This document shows positions 41,648 to 49,866 of a stretch of DNA of 64,000 bases, one piece after another. Each line of letters opens with the position of its first letter. The stretch's first letter is position 1. A program made the translations under genes and the position numbers. Where the stretch lies: NCBI RefSeq assembly GCF_020097155.1, contig NZ_CP083691.1, forward strand, positions 1,240,001 to 1,304,000. The letters run 5' to 3'. The stretch is from Micrococcus porci (GTDB taxonomy: Bacteria > Actinomycetota > Actinomycetes > Actinomycetales > Micrococcaceae). The notes beneath the pieces are model-generated. The model was given only the letters and a program-made list of their open reading frames with translations, was not told the origin of the DNA and made no database searches.

Positions 41648-42984
41648 GTCCCGGCCCCGGCGGACTGCGCGGCGGACTGCGCGGCGGACTGCTTCGGCGC
41701 GACGGCCAGCATCCGCTCGAGCGCGGTGCGGGCCGGGTCGGCCACGGACACGGGCACGGTGATCCGGTTGACCACGCGGCCGGCCACGAGCTCCTCGAGC
41801 ACCCAGGCGAGGTAGCCGGGGTGGATGCGGTACATCGTGGAGCACGGGCAGATCACGGGATCGAGGCAGAAGATCGTGTGCTCGGGGTGCTGGGCGGCCA
41901 GGCGCTGCACGAGGTTGATCTCGGTGCCGATCGCGAAGGTCGAGCCGGCCGGCGCCGCCTGGATGGCCTTGACGATGAAGTCCGTGGACCCGGAGGAGTC
42001 CGCGGCCTCCACCACGGGCAGCGGGCACTCGGGGTGCACGATCACCTGGACGTCCGGGTGCTCGGCGCGGGCCTGCTCGATCTGCGCCACGGTGAAGCGG
42101 CGGTGCACCGAGCAGAAGCCGTGCCACAGCAGGACCTTCGCCTCCCGCAGGGCGTCCTCGGAGTTCCCGCCCAGCGGCAGGCGGGGGTTCCACGTCGGCA
42201 TCTGCTCGAGTGGGATCCCCCGGGCGCGGCCCGTGTTCCGGCCCAGGTGCTGGTCCGGGAAGAACAGGACGCGCTGGGCACGCTCGAACGCCCAGTCCAG
42301 CACGGCCGAGGCGTTGGAGGACGTGCACACGATGCCGCCGCGCTCGCCGACGAAGCCCTTGAGGGCCGCGGAGGAGTTCATGTAGGTCACGGGCAGCAGG
42401 GGCATGCGCCCGTCGTCGTCCGGCTCGGTGCCGTAGACCGCCTCGAGCTGCTCCCACGCGTCCTCGACCGAGTCCAGGTCGGCCATGTCCGCCATGGAGC
42501 AGCCGGCGGCGAGGTTGGGCAGGATGACGGCCTGGTCCGGGGTGGAGAGCAGGTCCGCGGTCTCCGCCATGAAGTGCACGCCGCAGAACACGATCGCCTC
42601 CGCCGCGGGCCGGCCCTGGGAGGCCCGCGCGAGCTGGAAGGAGTCGCCCACGAAGTCGGCGTGCTGGACGACCTCGTCGCGCTGGTAGAAGTGGCCCAGC
42701 ACGACGACGCGTTCGCCTAGCGTCTGCCGCGCCGCGCTGATCCGGGCGTGGAGCTCCTCGTCCGAGGCCCGCTGGTACTCCTCGGGGATGCGGCCCTGCA
42801 CGGGGGCGTCGGCCGGGACGGCGTCGTCCTGCGATGCGCCGGGGCCGTAGGCGGGCAGGCCGGCGTCGAACGCCCAGGGGCCGCGGGTCAGGTCGGGGGA
42901 GCACGAGGAGCCGCGCGCGGCGTCCTTGTCGATCAGGGTCAGGGTGCGGGCCACCGAGGCGGTGGTCCCGGTCGGGGTGGTCAT
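41644..42984 (-). CDS. nadA: NadA, quinolinate synthase
   Basis: A 446-residue [4Fe-4S] enzyme that condenses iminoaspartate with DHAP to quinolinate. VVLGHFYQRDEVVQHADFVG and FCGVHFMAETADLL carry the first active-site residues. Cluster Cys candidates are in FCGVHF, NLAAGCSMAD, IVHPECPLPV and VICPCSTMYR. NSSAALKGF and TSSNASAVLDW bind substrate. The C-terminus ends in an SAAQ repeat from a 12-base tandem unit. The N-terminal extension of about 75 residues is typical of actinobacteria. No nadB (aspartate oxidase) is present here, so the source of iminoaspartate is elsewhere. ATG 42984, 28 bp after nrtR. Confidence 0.95.
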   Translation of the reverse strand: MTTPTGTTASVARTLTLIDKDAARGSSCSPDLTRGPWAFDAGLPAYGPGASQDDAVPADAPVQGRIPEEYQRASDEELHARISAARQTLGERVVVLGHFYQRDEVVQHADFVGDSFQLARASQGRPAAEAIVFCGVHFMAETADLLSTPDQAVILPNLAAGCSMADMADLDSVEDAWEQLEAVYGTEPDDDGRMPLLPVTYMNSSAALKGFVGERGGIVCTSSNASAVLDWAFERAQRVLFFPDQHLGRNTGRARGIPLEQMPTWNPRLPLGGNSEDALREAKVLLWHGFCSVHRRFTVAQIEQARAEHPDVQVIVHPECPLPVVEAADSSGSTDFIVKAIQAAPAGSTFAIGTEINLVQRLAAQHPEHTIFCLDPVICPCSTMYRIHPGYLAWVLEELVAGRVVNRITVPVSVADPARTALERMLAVAPKQSAAQSAAQSAGAGT

Positions 42985-43012
42985 GGGTGACTCCTGGGTC
43001 GGGGCTGGTGGG

Positions 43013-43747
43013 TCAGCGGCTGGCGTCCGGCCCGGCGGGATTGGGGTCGGTCCCGGGCCCGGCAGGCCGGTAGCGGTAGAGCTTGGGCGGGCGGTGCGGG
43101 GTGCCGTCGCGGACCTCGCCGGTCTCCTCGAGGGTTCCGGCCGCGAGGGTGGCGCGGCGGAAGTTGGCGGCGTCGAGGCCGCGGCCGAGGACGGCCTCGT
43201 GCACGGCGCGCAGCTCGGCGAGGGTGAAGGAGGGCCCCAGCAGCGCGTGCCCGACGCCGGCTCGCGGCAGGTCCGCGCGCAGGCGCGCCACGGCCGCCGC
43301 CAGGATCTGGGCGTGGTCGAACGCCAGCGCGGGCGGTGCGTCGGCCCGGTGCCAGCGCACGTGGACCCCGATGGGCAGCCCTGCCACGTCCGGGTCCGGG
43401 CGGGACGCCGGGGCGGCGCCGTCGTCGTCCAGGGTGGGGCTGAGCGCCCAGTGGGCCACCGTGAGGACGCGTCCGGTGGGGGAGCGGTCCACGGCGCCGA
43501 ACGCCGCCAGCTGCTCGAGGCGACGGACGGGGCCGGGCACGCACTCGGCGGCCACGCGTGCGGCGACGTCGGCCAGCTCCTCGTCCGCGCCGAGCCACGC
43601 GCCCGGCAGCGCCCACCGGTCCAGGAACGGCTCGCGCATCCGCGGGACGAGGGCGACGCAGAGGCGGGGCACGCCGTGCGCATCCGGGCGCACGCCGAAG
43701 ACGGCCGTGGACACGGCGACGCTGACGCGGGCCTCAGCGACCGGCAT
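43013..43747 (-). CDS. nrtR: NrtR-type Nudix regulator of NAD synthesis
   Basis: A 244-residue protein. Residues 8-150 are a Nudix-like domain (VSTAVFGVRPDAHGVPRLCV, FLDRWALPGAWLGADEELAD) that senses ADP-ribose. The Nudix box is degenerate (no REXXEE), as in NrtR repressors. Residues 165-235 are the winged helix, LGPSFTLAELRAVHEAVLG and NFRRATLAAGTLEETGE, ending PPKLYRY. The gene heads the nadA-nadC-nifS operon, a standard NrtR layout. It probably represses the operon and itself, and ADP-ribose or NAD turnover lifts repression. ATG 43747. Confidence 0.88.
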   Translation of the reverse strand: MPVAEARVSVAVSTAVFGVRPDAHGVPRLCVALVPRMREPFLDRWALPGAWLGADEELADVAARVAAECVPGPVRRLEQLAAFGAVDRSPTGRVLTVAHWALSPTLDDDGAAPASRPDPDVAGLPIGVHVRWHRADAPPALAFDHAQILAAAVARLRADLPRAGVGHALLGPSFTLAELRAVHEAVLGRGLDAANFRRATLAAGTLEETGEVRDGTPHRPPKLYRYRPAGPGTDPNPAGPDASR

Positions 43748-43782
43748 GGGACCTCCCGGGGCGGACTGGCAGGACTGTTCTG

Positions 43783-43793
43783 GTCAGTATGAC
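43783..43793. promoter_or_regulatory. candidate NrtR operator
   Basis: The palindrome GTCA-GTA-TGAC lies 36 bp upstream of nrtR in a short AT-richer patch (TATGACACTTTT) between the divergent nrtR and hydrolase genes. NrtR binds palindromes upstream of its own operon. I cannot verify the lineage-specific consensus, so this rests on position and symmetry. Confidence 0.45.
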
Positions 43794-43875
43794 ACTTTTC
43801 CCGCCCATCTCAGAGGGTCGAGTAGACTGTAAGGCGGGGGAGGTGCCGACGTGGTCCCGCGCTAGCCTGAGTCGG

Positions 43876-44709
43876 GTGAACACGACCGCCGCCTCCGCCC
43901 CGTCCGACGCCCCCCTGGCCTCCACCCGCATCGGGGAGGGCTCGCGCCGCGTCGCGTTCCTGCACGGGCTCATGGGCCGCGGCCGCAACTTCACCGGCGT
44001 GGCCACCGCGCTCGCGGACGACTTCACGGTGGAGCTGATCGACCTCCCGGACCACGGGCAGTCGCCGTGGACCGACGCCGTCGACTACCAGGACATGGCG
44101 GACCGCGTGGCGGACCACCTCCGCGCTGGCCTCGCCGCCGACGGCCCGGTCCACCTGCTCGGCCACTCGATGGGCGGCAAGGTTGCGATGGTCCTCGCCC
44201 TGCGCCACCCCGAGCTCGTGGAGCGCCTCGTCGTCGTGGACATCTCCCCGCGCATGTCGCCCTCGGCCACGGGGGAGTTCGTCCACCTGCTCGGGACGAT
44301 GCTGCGCATGGACCTCGCCTCCTACACGTCCCGCGCCGAGGCGGACGCGGCCATGGCCGAGCACGTGCACGACGCGCGGGTCCGCGGCTTCCTGCTGCAG
44401 AACCTGCGCCGCGAGGACGGCCACTTCGCGTGGCAGCCGAACGTGCGGATGCTCTTCGAGCACCTCGACGAGATCGGCGCGTTCCCCGACCCGGTGGTCC
44501 CCGAGGACCCGGACCGTGTCTTCGACCGCCCGGTGCTGTGGCTCGGCGGCGCCGACTCGGACTACATCCGAGACGGGGACGCGCCGGAGATGAAGGCGCT
44601 GTTCCCGCGCGTCGTGCGGGTGACGGTGCGGGGCGCCTCCCACTGGGTCCACGCGGACCAGCCGGAGGCGTTCGTCTCCGCGGTGCGCACCTTCCTCACG
44701 GCGGACTGA
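43876..44709 (+). CDS. alpha/beta hydrolase (YbfF-like esterase)
   Basis: A 277-residue serine hydrolase. AFLHGLMGRGRNFTG is the oxyanion loop, LLGHSMGGKVAMVLALRHPE (about 95-115) the Ser nucleophile elbow, and DISPRMSP a YbfF/MenH-group signature. LWLGGADSDYI carries the Asp region and ASHWVHADQPE the catalytic His. It acts on acyl esters or thioesters of unknown identity. Start GTG 43876 with weak upstream GAGTCGG. It is divergent from nrtR and may share control. Confidence 0.88.
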   Translation: MNTTAASAPSDAPLASTRIGEGSRRVAFLHGLMGRGRNFTGVATALADDFTVELIDLPDHGQSPWTDAVDYQDMADRVADHLRAGLAADGPVHLLGHSMGGKVAMVLALRHPELVERLVVVDISPRMSPSATGEFVHLLGTMLRMDLASYTSRAEADAAMAEHVHDARVRGFLLQNLRREDGHFAWQPNVRMLFEHLDEIGAFPDPVVPEDPDRVFDRPVLWLGGADSDYIRDGDAPEMKALFPRVVRVTVRGASHWVHADQPEAFVSAVRTFLTAD

Positions 44710-44737
44710 GCCGGGCCGCCGGCGGCGGGCCGTCCCG

Positions 44738-46168
44738 TCAGCGTCCGCCCTGGCGCGCACGGCGACGCTGGTCCGCCACGGCCACGGCGAGCGCCGCGGC
44801 GATGGACACCGCGATCAGGCCCAGGGCCGCCATGAACCCGCGGTCGGGACCGCCCGTGCCCGCCACGCCCAGGTAGACGCCCACGATCACGGCGGAGCCG
44901 ACGGAGGTGCCCACCCGCTGCCCGGTCTGCAGGATCCCGCCCGCCGTCCCGGACTGCGGCCGGGGGACCTCCGCCAGGCTGAGGGTCTGGTTGGGGGAGA
45001 CGGTGAGGCCCTGGCCCATGCCGAACAGTCCCAGGGTGGCCAGCAGCCACCAGGGGCTCAGGCCGAACGCCTGATGGGCGGCGACCACGCCGATCGAGCC
45101 GACCACGGCCGCCAGCACGAGGCTCACGCCCACGACCACCAGGCGGCGCCCGGCCCGCAGCACCAGGCGCCCCGCCACGGTGGCCATGACGGACGAGCAC
45201 ACGGCGGAGGGCAGGCCCACCAGGGCCGCCTGCAGCGCCCCGTAGCCCAGCCCGTTCTGCATGAACATGGCCACCACGATGAACAGGCTCGTGGAGCCGG
45301 TGAAGTAGACCCCGATCATCAGCGCGCCGTTGCGGAACCCCGGCAGGCCGAACAGGGACAGGTCCACCATCGGTGCCCGGCCGCGGGCGCGGTAGCCGCG
45401 CTCCCAGACCGCCCAGCCGGCGGCGAGGGCCGCGCCGAGCGGGAGCAGGGCGAAGCGCCACGGGCCCAGCCCCCGGTCCAGGAAGGGGAGCATCACGGCC
45501 ACGAGCGCGGACGCCAGCAGTGCCACGCCCACGGGGTCGAAGTCGCGGCGGCCGGCCGGCGCGGGGGACTCCTCCGGCAGCCAGCCTCGGGCGATCAGCA
45601 CCGCGGCCAGGGCGATGGGCACGTTCACGAGGAAGGTGGCGCGCCAGCCGAGGTCCCCTCCGAGCACGGCGATCAGGCCGCCCGCCAGCAGGGGCCCGGC
45701 CGCCACGGAGACCCCCACCGTGGAGCCCAGCGCACCGAACGCCCGAGCCCGGGCCTGCCCCTCGAACTCGGCCTGGATGAATCCGCTGACCTGCGGGTTG
45801 AGGAGGCCGGCCCCGACTCCCATGAGCACGCGGGCCAGCACCAGCAGGAGACCGGAGGGGGCCAGGCCGGACAGCAGCGCCCCGAGGCCGAAGCCCAGCA
45901 CGCCGATCCGGAACAGGCGCGCCCGCCCCAGCAGGTCCCCGGCCCGCCCGGCCGGCACCAGCACCATGCCGAAGGCCAGGGTGTACCCGGAGATGGACCA
46001 CTGCAGCTCGGCGTCGGAGGCGCCCAGGCCGCGTTGCAGCGAGGGCAGGGCCACGTTGATGCTGGACACCGCCAGCAGGGACATGAAGACCGGGACGAGC
46101 AGCACCGCGAGGACGCGGCGCTGCCGTGCGGTGAACACGCCTCCCGACGTCCCCGCGGAAGGGTTCAT
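44738..46168 (-). CDS. MFS drug exporter (DHA2-like, 14 TM)
   Basis: A 476-residue major facilitator. SSINVALPSLQRGLGASDAE (TM1) and GRAGDLLGRARLFRIG (motif A between TM2 and TM3) are present, followed by ARVLMGVGAGLLNPQVSGFI (motif B) and GSTVGVSVAAGPLLAGGLIA (motif C, antiporter signature). The number of hydrophobic helices suggests 14. Its ATG overlaps the stop of the upstream DUF808 gene by four bases. Proton-driven efflux of drugs or toxic organics is inferred from motif C. Confidence 0.9.
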   Translation of the reverse strand: MNPSAGTSGGVFTARQRRVLAVLLVPVFMSLLAVSSINVALPSLQRGLGASDAELQWSISGYTLAFGMVLVPAGRAGDLLGRARLFRIGVLGFGLGALLSGLAPSGLLLVLARVLMGVGAGLLNPQVSGFIQAEFEGQARARAFGALGSTVGVSVAAGPLLAGGLIAVLGGDLGWRATFLVNVPIALAAVLIARGWLPEESPAPAGRRDFDPVGVALLASALVAVMLPFLDRGLGPWRFALLPLGAALAAGWAVWERGYRARGRAPMVDLSLFGLPGFRNGALMIGVYFTGSTSLFIVVAMFMQNGLGYGALQAALVGLPSAVCSSVMATVAGRLVLRAGRRLVVVGVSLVLAAVVGSIGVVAAHQAFGLSPWWLLATLGLFGMGQGLTVSPNQTLSLAEVPRPQSGTAGGILQTGQRVGTSVGSAVIVGVYLGVAGTGGPDRGFMAALGLIAVSIAAALAVAVADQRRRARQGGR

Positions 46169-47088
46169 GTGCGCAGCCGACGCACGAGACCCACGACCGC
46201 GACGACGAGCGAGCCCCAGACCAGGCCCCAGATCGCGGAGGTGAGGGTCTCCACCAGCCAGGCGATGACGGATCCGGCGCCCTCGACCGCGTGGACGATG
46301 GTGTGCTGCAGCTCGTAGAGCCACGGCAGGCCGAGCGTGGCGAGCTCCATCAGCACGATGTGGCCGCCGACCCACAGCATGGCGACGGTGCCGATCACGG
46401 AGATGACGCCCATGACCACGGGCATGGCCTTGACCAGGCCGAGGCCGAACCTGCGCGCGCCGGAGGTGTGCGCGTTCTCGTGCATGTGCAGGCCGACGTC
46501 GTCCATCTTCACGATCAGCGCCACCGCGCCGTACACGGCCACGGTGATGACCACCGCGACGATGGCGAGGATGGCCGCCTTCATCCAGAAGCCCTGGTCC
46601 GAGACCTCGTTCATGGAGATCACCATGATCTCGAGGGAGAGGATGAAGTCCGTGGTGATGGCGCCGCGCACCACCTTGTCCTCCGCCTCGGGGCCCTGCT
46701 CCACGGCCGGCGTGTCCTCCTGCGGCTCGTGGTGGCCCGTGAGCTTGTGCCACACCTTCTCGGCGCCCTCGAAGGACAGGTAGGTGCCGCCCGCGAGCAG
46801 CAGCCACGGCAGGGCCCACGGGGCCAGCCAGTCCAGCAGCAGCAGGCCCGGCAGGATGAAGACGAGCTTGTTGCGCAGCGACCCCCGGACGATCCGCAGG
46901 ATCATCGGGAGCTCACGCTGCGCCGCCGCGCCCTCCATGTACTGCGGCGTGACCGCGGCGTCGTCGACCACCACGCCGGCGGCCTTCGCGGACGCCTTCG
47001 CCGCACCGGCGGCGACGTCGTCGACGCTCGCGGCGGCCAGGCGCGCCAGGGCGGCGACGTCGTCGAGCAGAGCGACCAGACCGCTCAT
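46165..47088 (-). CDS. DUF808 (YedI-type) membrane protein
   Basis: A 307-residue inner membrane protein. MSGLVALLDDVAALARLAAA and SVDDVAAGAAKASAKAAGVV form the conserved amphipathic start. DDAAVTPQYMEG follows, then helices with IVRGSLRNKLVFILPGLLLL, KVVRGAITTDFILSLEIMVI, and six or so TM segments. ENAHTSGARRFGLGLVKAMP is a further DUF808 block. Function is unknown, sometimes noted as an antiporter-like protein. AGGAGGAAG (47090-47098, minus strand) is an excellent ribosome binding site. Co-translated with the MFS gene. Confidence 0.88.
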   Translation of the reverse strand: MSGLVALLDDVAALARLAAASVDDVAAGAAKASAKAAGVVVDDAAVTPQYMEGAAAQRELPMILRIVRGSLRNKLVFILPGLLLLDWLAPWALPWLLLAGGTYLSFEGAEKVWHKLTGHHEPQEDTPAVEQGPEAEDKVVRGAITTDFILSLEIMVISMNEVSDQGFWMKAAILAIVAVVITVAVYGAVALIVKMDDVGLHMHENAHTSGARRFGLGLVKAMPVVMGVISVIGTVAMLWVGGHIVLMELATLGLPWLYELQHTIVHAVEGAGSVIAWLVETLTSAIWGLVWGSLVVAVVGLVRRLRT

Positions 47089-47180
47089 TCTTCCTCCTGT
47101 GAGGTGGGACGGGACGACGCGCGGGCGTCGGCGCACGCGGCGCGGGGTCAGCCTACCGACTGCCGCGGACCGGCACGCCC

Positions 47181-47213
47181 CCGGCCCGGACCCTCAGGAC
47201 GGGACCGGGCCGG
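47181..47213. terminator. hairpin downstream of ferritin
   Basis: CCGGCCCGG (47181-47189) pairs with CCGGGCCGG (47205-47213). It lies 25 bp beyond the ferritin stop on the minus strand and before the DUF808 promoter region. Confidence 0.6.
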
Positions 47214-47237
47214 AGCGGACCGCGGGGGAGCGAGTGG

Positions 47238-47756
47238 TCAGCCCGCGTTCTCGGTGGTCTCCACCGGCCGGGCGCCGAGGGCCGAGTCGATGCGGAGCAG
47301 GCCGGAGCCGTCCTCGCCCACCAGCTTCAGCTGGCCCACGATCTCGCCGACGGTGGCCTCCTCCTCGATCTGCTCCTCGAGGAACCAGTTCAGCAGCGGC
47401 CGGGAGGAGAGGTCCCCGGCGGCCTCGGCCGCGCGGTAGAGCTCCCGGATGGCCTCGGAGACCTTCCGCTCATGGGCGAGGGCGGCCTCGAAGATCTGCA
47501 CGGGGGTGATGTGCTCCGGCACGTCGGGGGCGGGGATCGCGCCGATCACGGCGCTCGCCTCGCGGTCCACCACGTGGTCGATGAACTTGTTGGCGTGCAC
47601 GATCTCCTCGTCGGCCTGGTGCCGCAACCACGCGGCCATGCCGGAGAGGTCCTGCATGTCCGCGGCGATCGCCAGCTGGCGGTACACCATGGACGCCTCG
47701 AACTCGAGGGTGATCTGCTCGTTGAACTTCCGCGTCAGGTCCTTGTCGATGCTCAT
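47238..47756 (-). CDS. ferritin (BfrB-like iron storage)
   Basis: A 172-residue ferritin subunit that oxidises Fe(II) and stores iron in a 24-mer cage. Ferroxidase residues: Glu in FNEQITLEFEASMVYRQLAI, then DEEIVHANKFIDHVVDR with Glu and His, and EEQIEEEATVGEIVGQLKLV near residue 130. The heme-binding Met of bacterioferritin is not evident, and the sequence resembles mycobacterial BfrB. The ATG at 47756 is the only conserved start. Stands alone between YedI and PACE genes. Confidence 0.93.
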   Translation of the reverse strand: MSIDKDLTRKFNEQITLEFEASMVYRQLAIAADMQDLSGMAAWLRHQADEEIVHANKFIDHVVDREASAVIGAIPAPDVPEHITPVQIFEAALAHERKVSEAIRELYRAAEAAGDLSSRPLLNWFLEEQIEEEATVGEIVGQLKLVGEDGSGLLRIDSALGARPVETTENAG

Positions 47757-47877
47757 GCCCCCGGACCCTAGCCGCGCCCCGCCGCGGATGTCAGCCCCCG
47801 CATCCCGCCCGACCTGCCGCACGTTGGTAGGGTGGCGGCCGCCCACGTCCGCCTCCCCTCCGCGAAGGAGCCCTCCC

Positions 47878-48387
47878 ATGACCCCGCCCCACGACGACGC
47901 CCCCCGCGGGCCCGGCGGACGCCGCGCCCTGGTCGGGCGCCGGGTCTTCCGCTCGCCCCTGCGGCGGCGGATCGTCTTCGCGGTGGTCTTCGAGCTGCTG
48001 GCGATCCTGTTCACCACCCTCATCCTGCGGGCCGTCGGGAACGAGGGGGCGGCCTCGTTCGCCGTGGCCGTGGTGTCGTCGACGGTCGCGCTGATCTGGA
48101 ACGTCGTCTACAACTCGCTGTTCGAGCGGCTCGAGCGGGCGCTGGGCGTGCATGGCCGCCCCTGGTGGGCGCGGGTGGGGCACACCGTCGGCTTCGAGGG
48201 CGGCCTGGTGCTGTTCCTGGTGCCGGCCGTCGCTCTGCTGCTGGGAGTGACCCTCTGGGAGGCGTTCCTGATCGAGCTGGGCCTGATCGTGTTCTTCCTC
48301 GTCTACAACGCGGTGTACACCTATCTGTTCGACGCGGTGTTCGGGCTGCCCGACTCCGCCGGCGTCACAGCCCCAGGAACTCCTTGA
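47878..48387 (+). CDS. PACE family efflux transporter
   Basis: A 169-residue membrane protein with two bacterial transmembrane-pair repeats. SPLRRRIVFAVVFELLAILF (about 28-47) and IWNVVYNSLFERLERALG (about 77-94) form the first pair with Glu in TM1. HTVGFEGGLVLFLVPAVALL and FFLVYNAVYTYLFDAVFG form the second. PACE proteins (AceI group) export biocides such as chlorhexidine or short diamines by proton exchange. ATG 47878 follows AAGGAG at 47865-47870. The 3' end overlaps the patatin gene by 23 bp on the opposite strand. Confidence 0.88.
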   Translation: MTPPHDDAPRGPGGRRALVGRRVFRSPLRRRIVFAVVFELLAILFTTLILRAVGNEGAASFAVAVVSSTVALIWNVVYNSLFERLERALGVHGRPWWARVGHTVGFEGGLVLFLVPAVALLLGVTLWEAFLIELGLIVFFLVYNAVYTYLFDAVFGLPDSAGVTAPGTP

Positions 48388-49276
48388 TGGCCGGCATCTC
48401 GCGCCGGGCCTGGGCCAGGCCCAGCTCATGGGCGGCCGCCAGCTTGGCCACGGAGCGCTCGCCGTTGGAGACGGGCATGACCTCCGGGACGAAGAGGTAG
48501 GCGGTGCCCTCGCGCTCCATCTCGAACAGGCGCTCGCGGGTGGCGTTGTACCGCTGCCACCGCGTCACCAGGGCCTCCGCGACGGCCGGGTAGCGGCGGA
48601 ACGCGCGCTGATAGAAGGCGGGGAACCGCTCGGGCCGCTTCACGTACGAGCGCTCGCGGGTCATCACCACGAGCAGCTTCGCGAGGCCGGCCTCCTCGGC
48701 GGCGGTCACGGGGATGCCGCCGTCGACGCCGAGGGCCCCGTCCACGTAGACCGTGTCCTCCAGGTGCACCGGGGGCATGAGGATCGGCATGGTGGATGAG
48801 GCGCGCACCCGCACCATCAGGTCCTGCAGCGTGGTCATGTCCTCCCGGCCCCACCAGCGGGTCTCGCCGGTGACGGCGTCGAACCCGGCCAGGGCCAGGC
48901 GCGCGGGGTTCGCCCGGTAGGCGGCGAAGTCGTAGGGCAGGTCCGCCTCGGGCAGGCCCGCGTGCTCGTAGATGTACTCGGCGTTGAACATGCCCTTGCC
49001 GCGCAGGAAGGTGCGCCAGTTGCCGAACCTGGGGTCGTCGGCGAAGTCCACGAACGCCTGGCGGGCGCGCAGCGGGTCGCGGGCCAGGTAGTTGACGGCG
49101 TTGGACGAGCCGGCGGAGATCCCCGCCACGAAGTCCACGTGCACCCCGGCGCGCAGCAGCTCCGCCACCACGGCGGAGGTGTGGGAGGCGCGCATGCCGC
49201 CGCCCTCGAACAGCAGCGCCGTGTCCGTGACGTTGGAGGTCAGCGCCTCCGCCGTGTGGTCCTGCTGCTCCGCCAT
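48365..49276 (-). CDS. patatin-like phospholipase
   Basis: A 303-residue patatin. [20 protein letters not shown] (about 22) contains the oxyanion GGGx[20 protein letters not shown] (about 52-70) holds the catalytic Ser in GxSx[19 protein letters not shown] (about 180) holds the catalytic Asp in DG[A/G]. It is a cytoplasmic or peripheral acyl hydrolase acting on phospholipid or lysophospholipid, by family. Start ATG 49276, divergent from tpx over 86 bp. Confidence 0.9.
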   Translation of the reverse strand: MAEQQDHTAEALTSNVTDTALLFEGGGMRASHTSAVVAELLRAGVHVDFVAGISAGSSNAVNYLARDPLRARQAFVDFADDPRFGNWRTFLRGKGMFNAEYIYEHAGLPEADLPYDFAAYRANPARLALAGFDAVTGETRWWGREDMTTLQDLMVRVRASSTMPILMPPVHLEDTVYVDGALGVDGGIPVTAAEEAGLAKLLVVMTRERSYVKRPERFPAFYQRAFRRYPAVAEALVTRWQRYNATRERLFEMEREGTAYLFVPEVMPVSNGERSVAKLAAAHELGLAQARREMPAIKEFLGL

Positions 49277-49362
49277 TCCGTCCCCCGTTCGCCGTGCGCC
49301 GTGCGCCGAGACCCGGCGGCGATCGCGTGCGCCGGGCCTGGCCACATCCTAGGCTGGACCCC

Positions 49363-49863
49363 ATGGCCACCACGCATTTCAAGGGCACGTCCGTGCACAC
49401 CGTCGGCGAGCTGCCGGAGGTGGGCTCCGCCGCCCCGGAGTTCACCCTCACCGGCTCGGACCTGAGCTCCGTGACCCTCGCGGACCTGAAGGGCCGCACG
49501 GTCGTGCTGAACATCTTCCCGTCGCTGGACACCGGCGTGTGCGCCGCCTCGGTGCGCCGCTTCAACCAGGAGGCCGCCGGCCTCGAGGACACCACCGTCC
49601 TGGCCGTCTCCGCGGACCTGCCGTTCGCGGCGGGGCGCTTCTGCTCGGCCGAGGGCATCGAGAACGTCGTCACCGGCTCCGTGTTCCGCTCGGACTTCGG
49701 CACCGCCTACGGCGCGGAGCTCGCCGATGGACCCATGCGGGGCCTCCTGGCGCGCGCCGTCGTCGTCGTGGACGCTGAGGGGACGGTGGCCTACACCGAG
49801 CTCGTCCCGGAGATCACCACCGAGCCGGACTACGAGGCCGCCCTCGCCGTCGTCCGCGGCTGA
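49363..49863 (+). CDS. tpx: Tpx, thiol peroxidase
   Basis: A 166-residue 2-Cys peroxiredoxin of the Tpx type. [20 protein letters not shown] contains the peroxidatic Cys (about residue 59). [20 protein letters not shown] contains the resolving Cys (about 93). [15 protein letters not shown] is the thioredoxin-fold start. It reduces hydrogen peroxide and alkyl peroxides with thioredoxin. It usually carries a T at the active site (P-S-L-D-T), seen here. ATG 49363. It ends three bases before the next gene. Confidence 0.96.
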   Translation: MATTHFKGTSVHTVGELPEVGSAAPEFTLTGSDLSSVTLADLKGRTVVLNIFPSLDTGVCAASVRRFNQEAAGLEDTTVLAVSADLPFAAGRFCSAEGIENVVTGSVFRSDFGTAYGAELADGPMRGLLARAVVVVDAEGTVAYTELVPEITTEPDYEAALAVVRG

Positions 49864-49866
49864 CGC

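Noticed and set aside
41655..41695. Three tandem 12-base units at the nadA 3' end
   Set aside because: They encode an in-frame SAAQ repeat in a disordered tail. This is ordinary low-complexity expansion, not a CRISPR or regulatory repeat.
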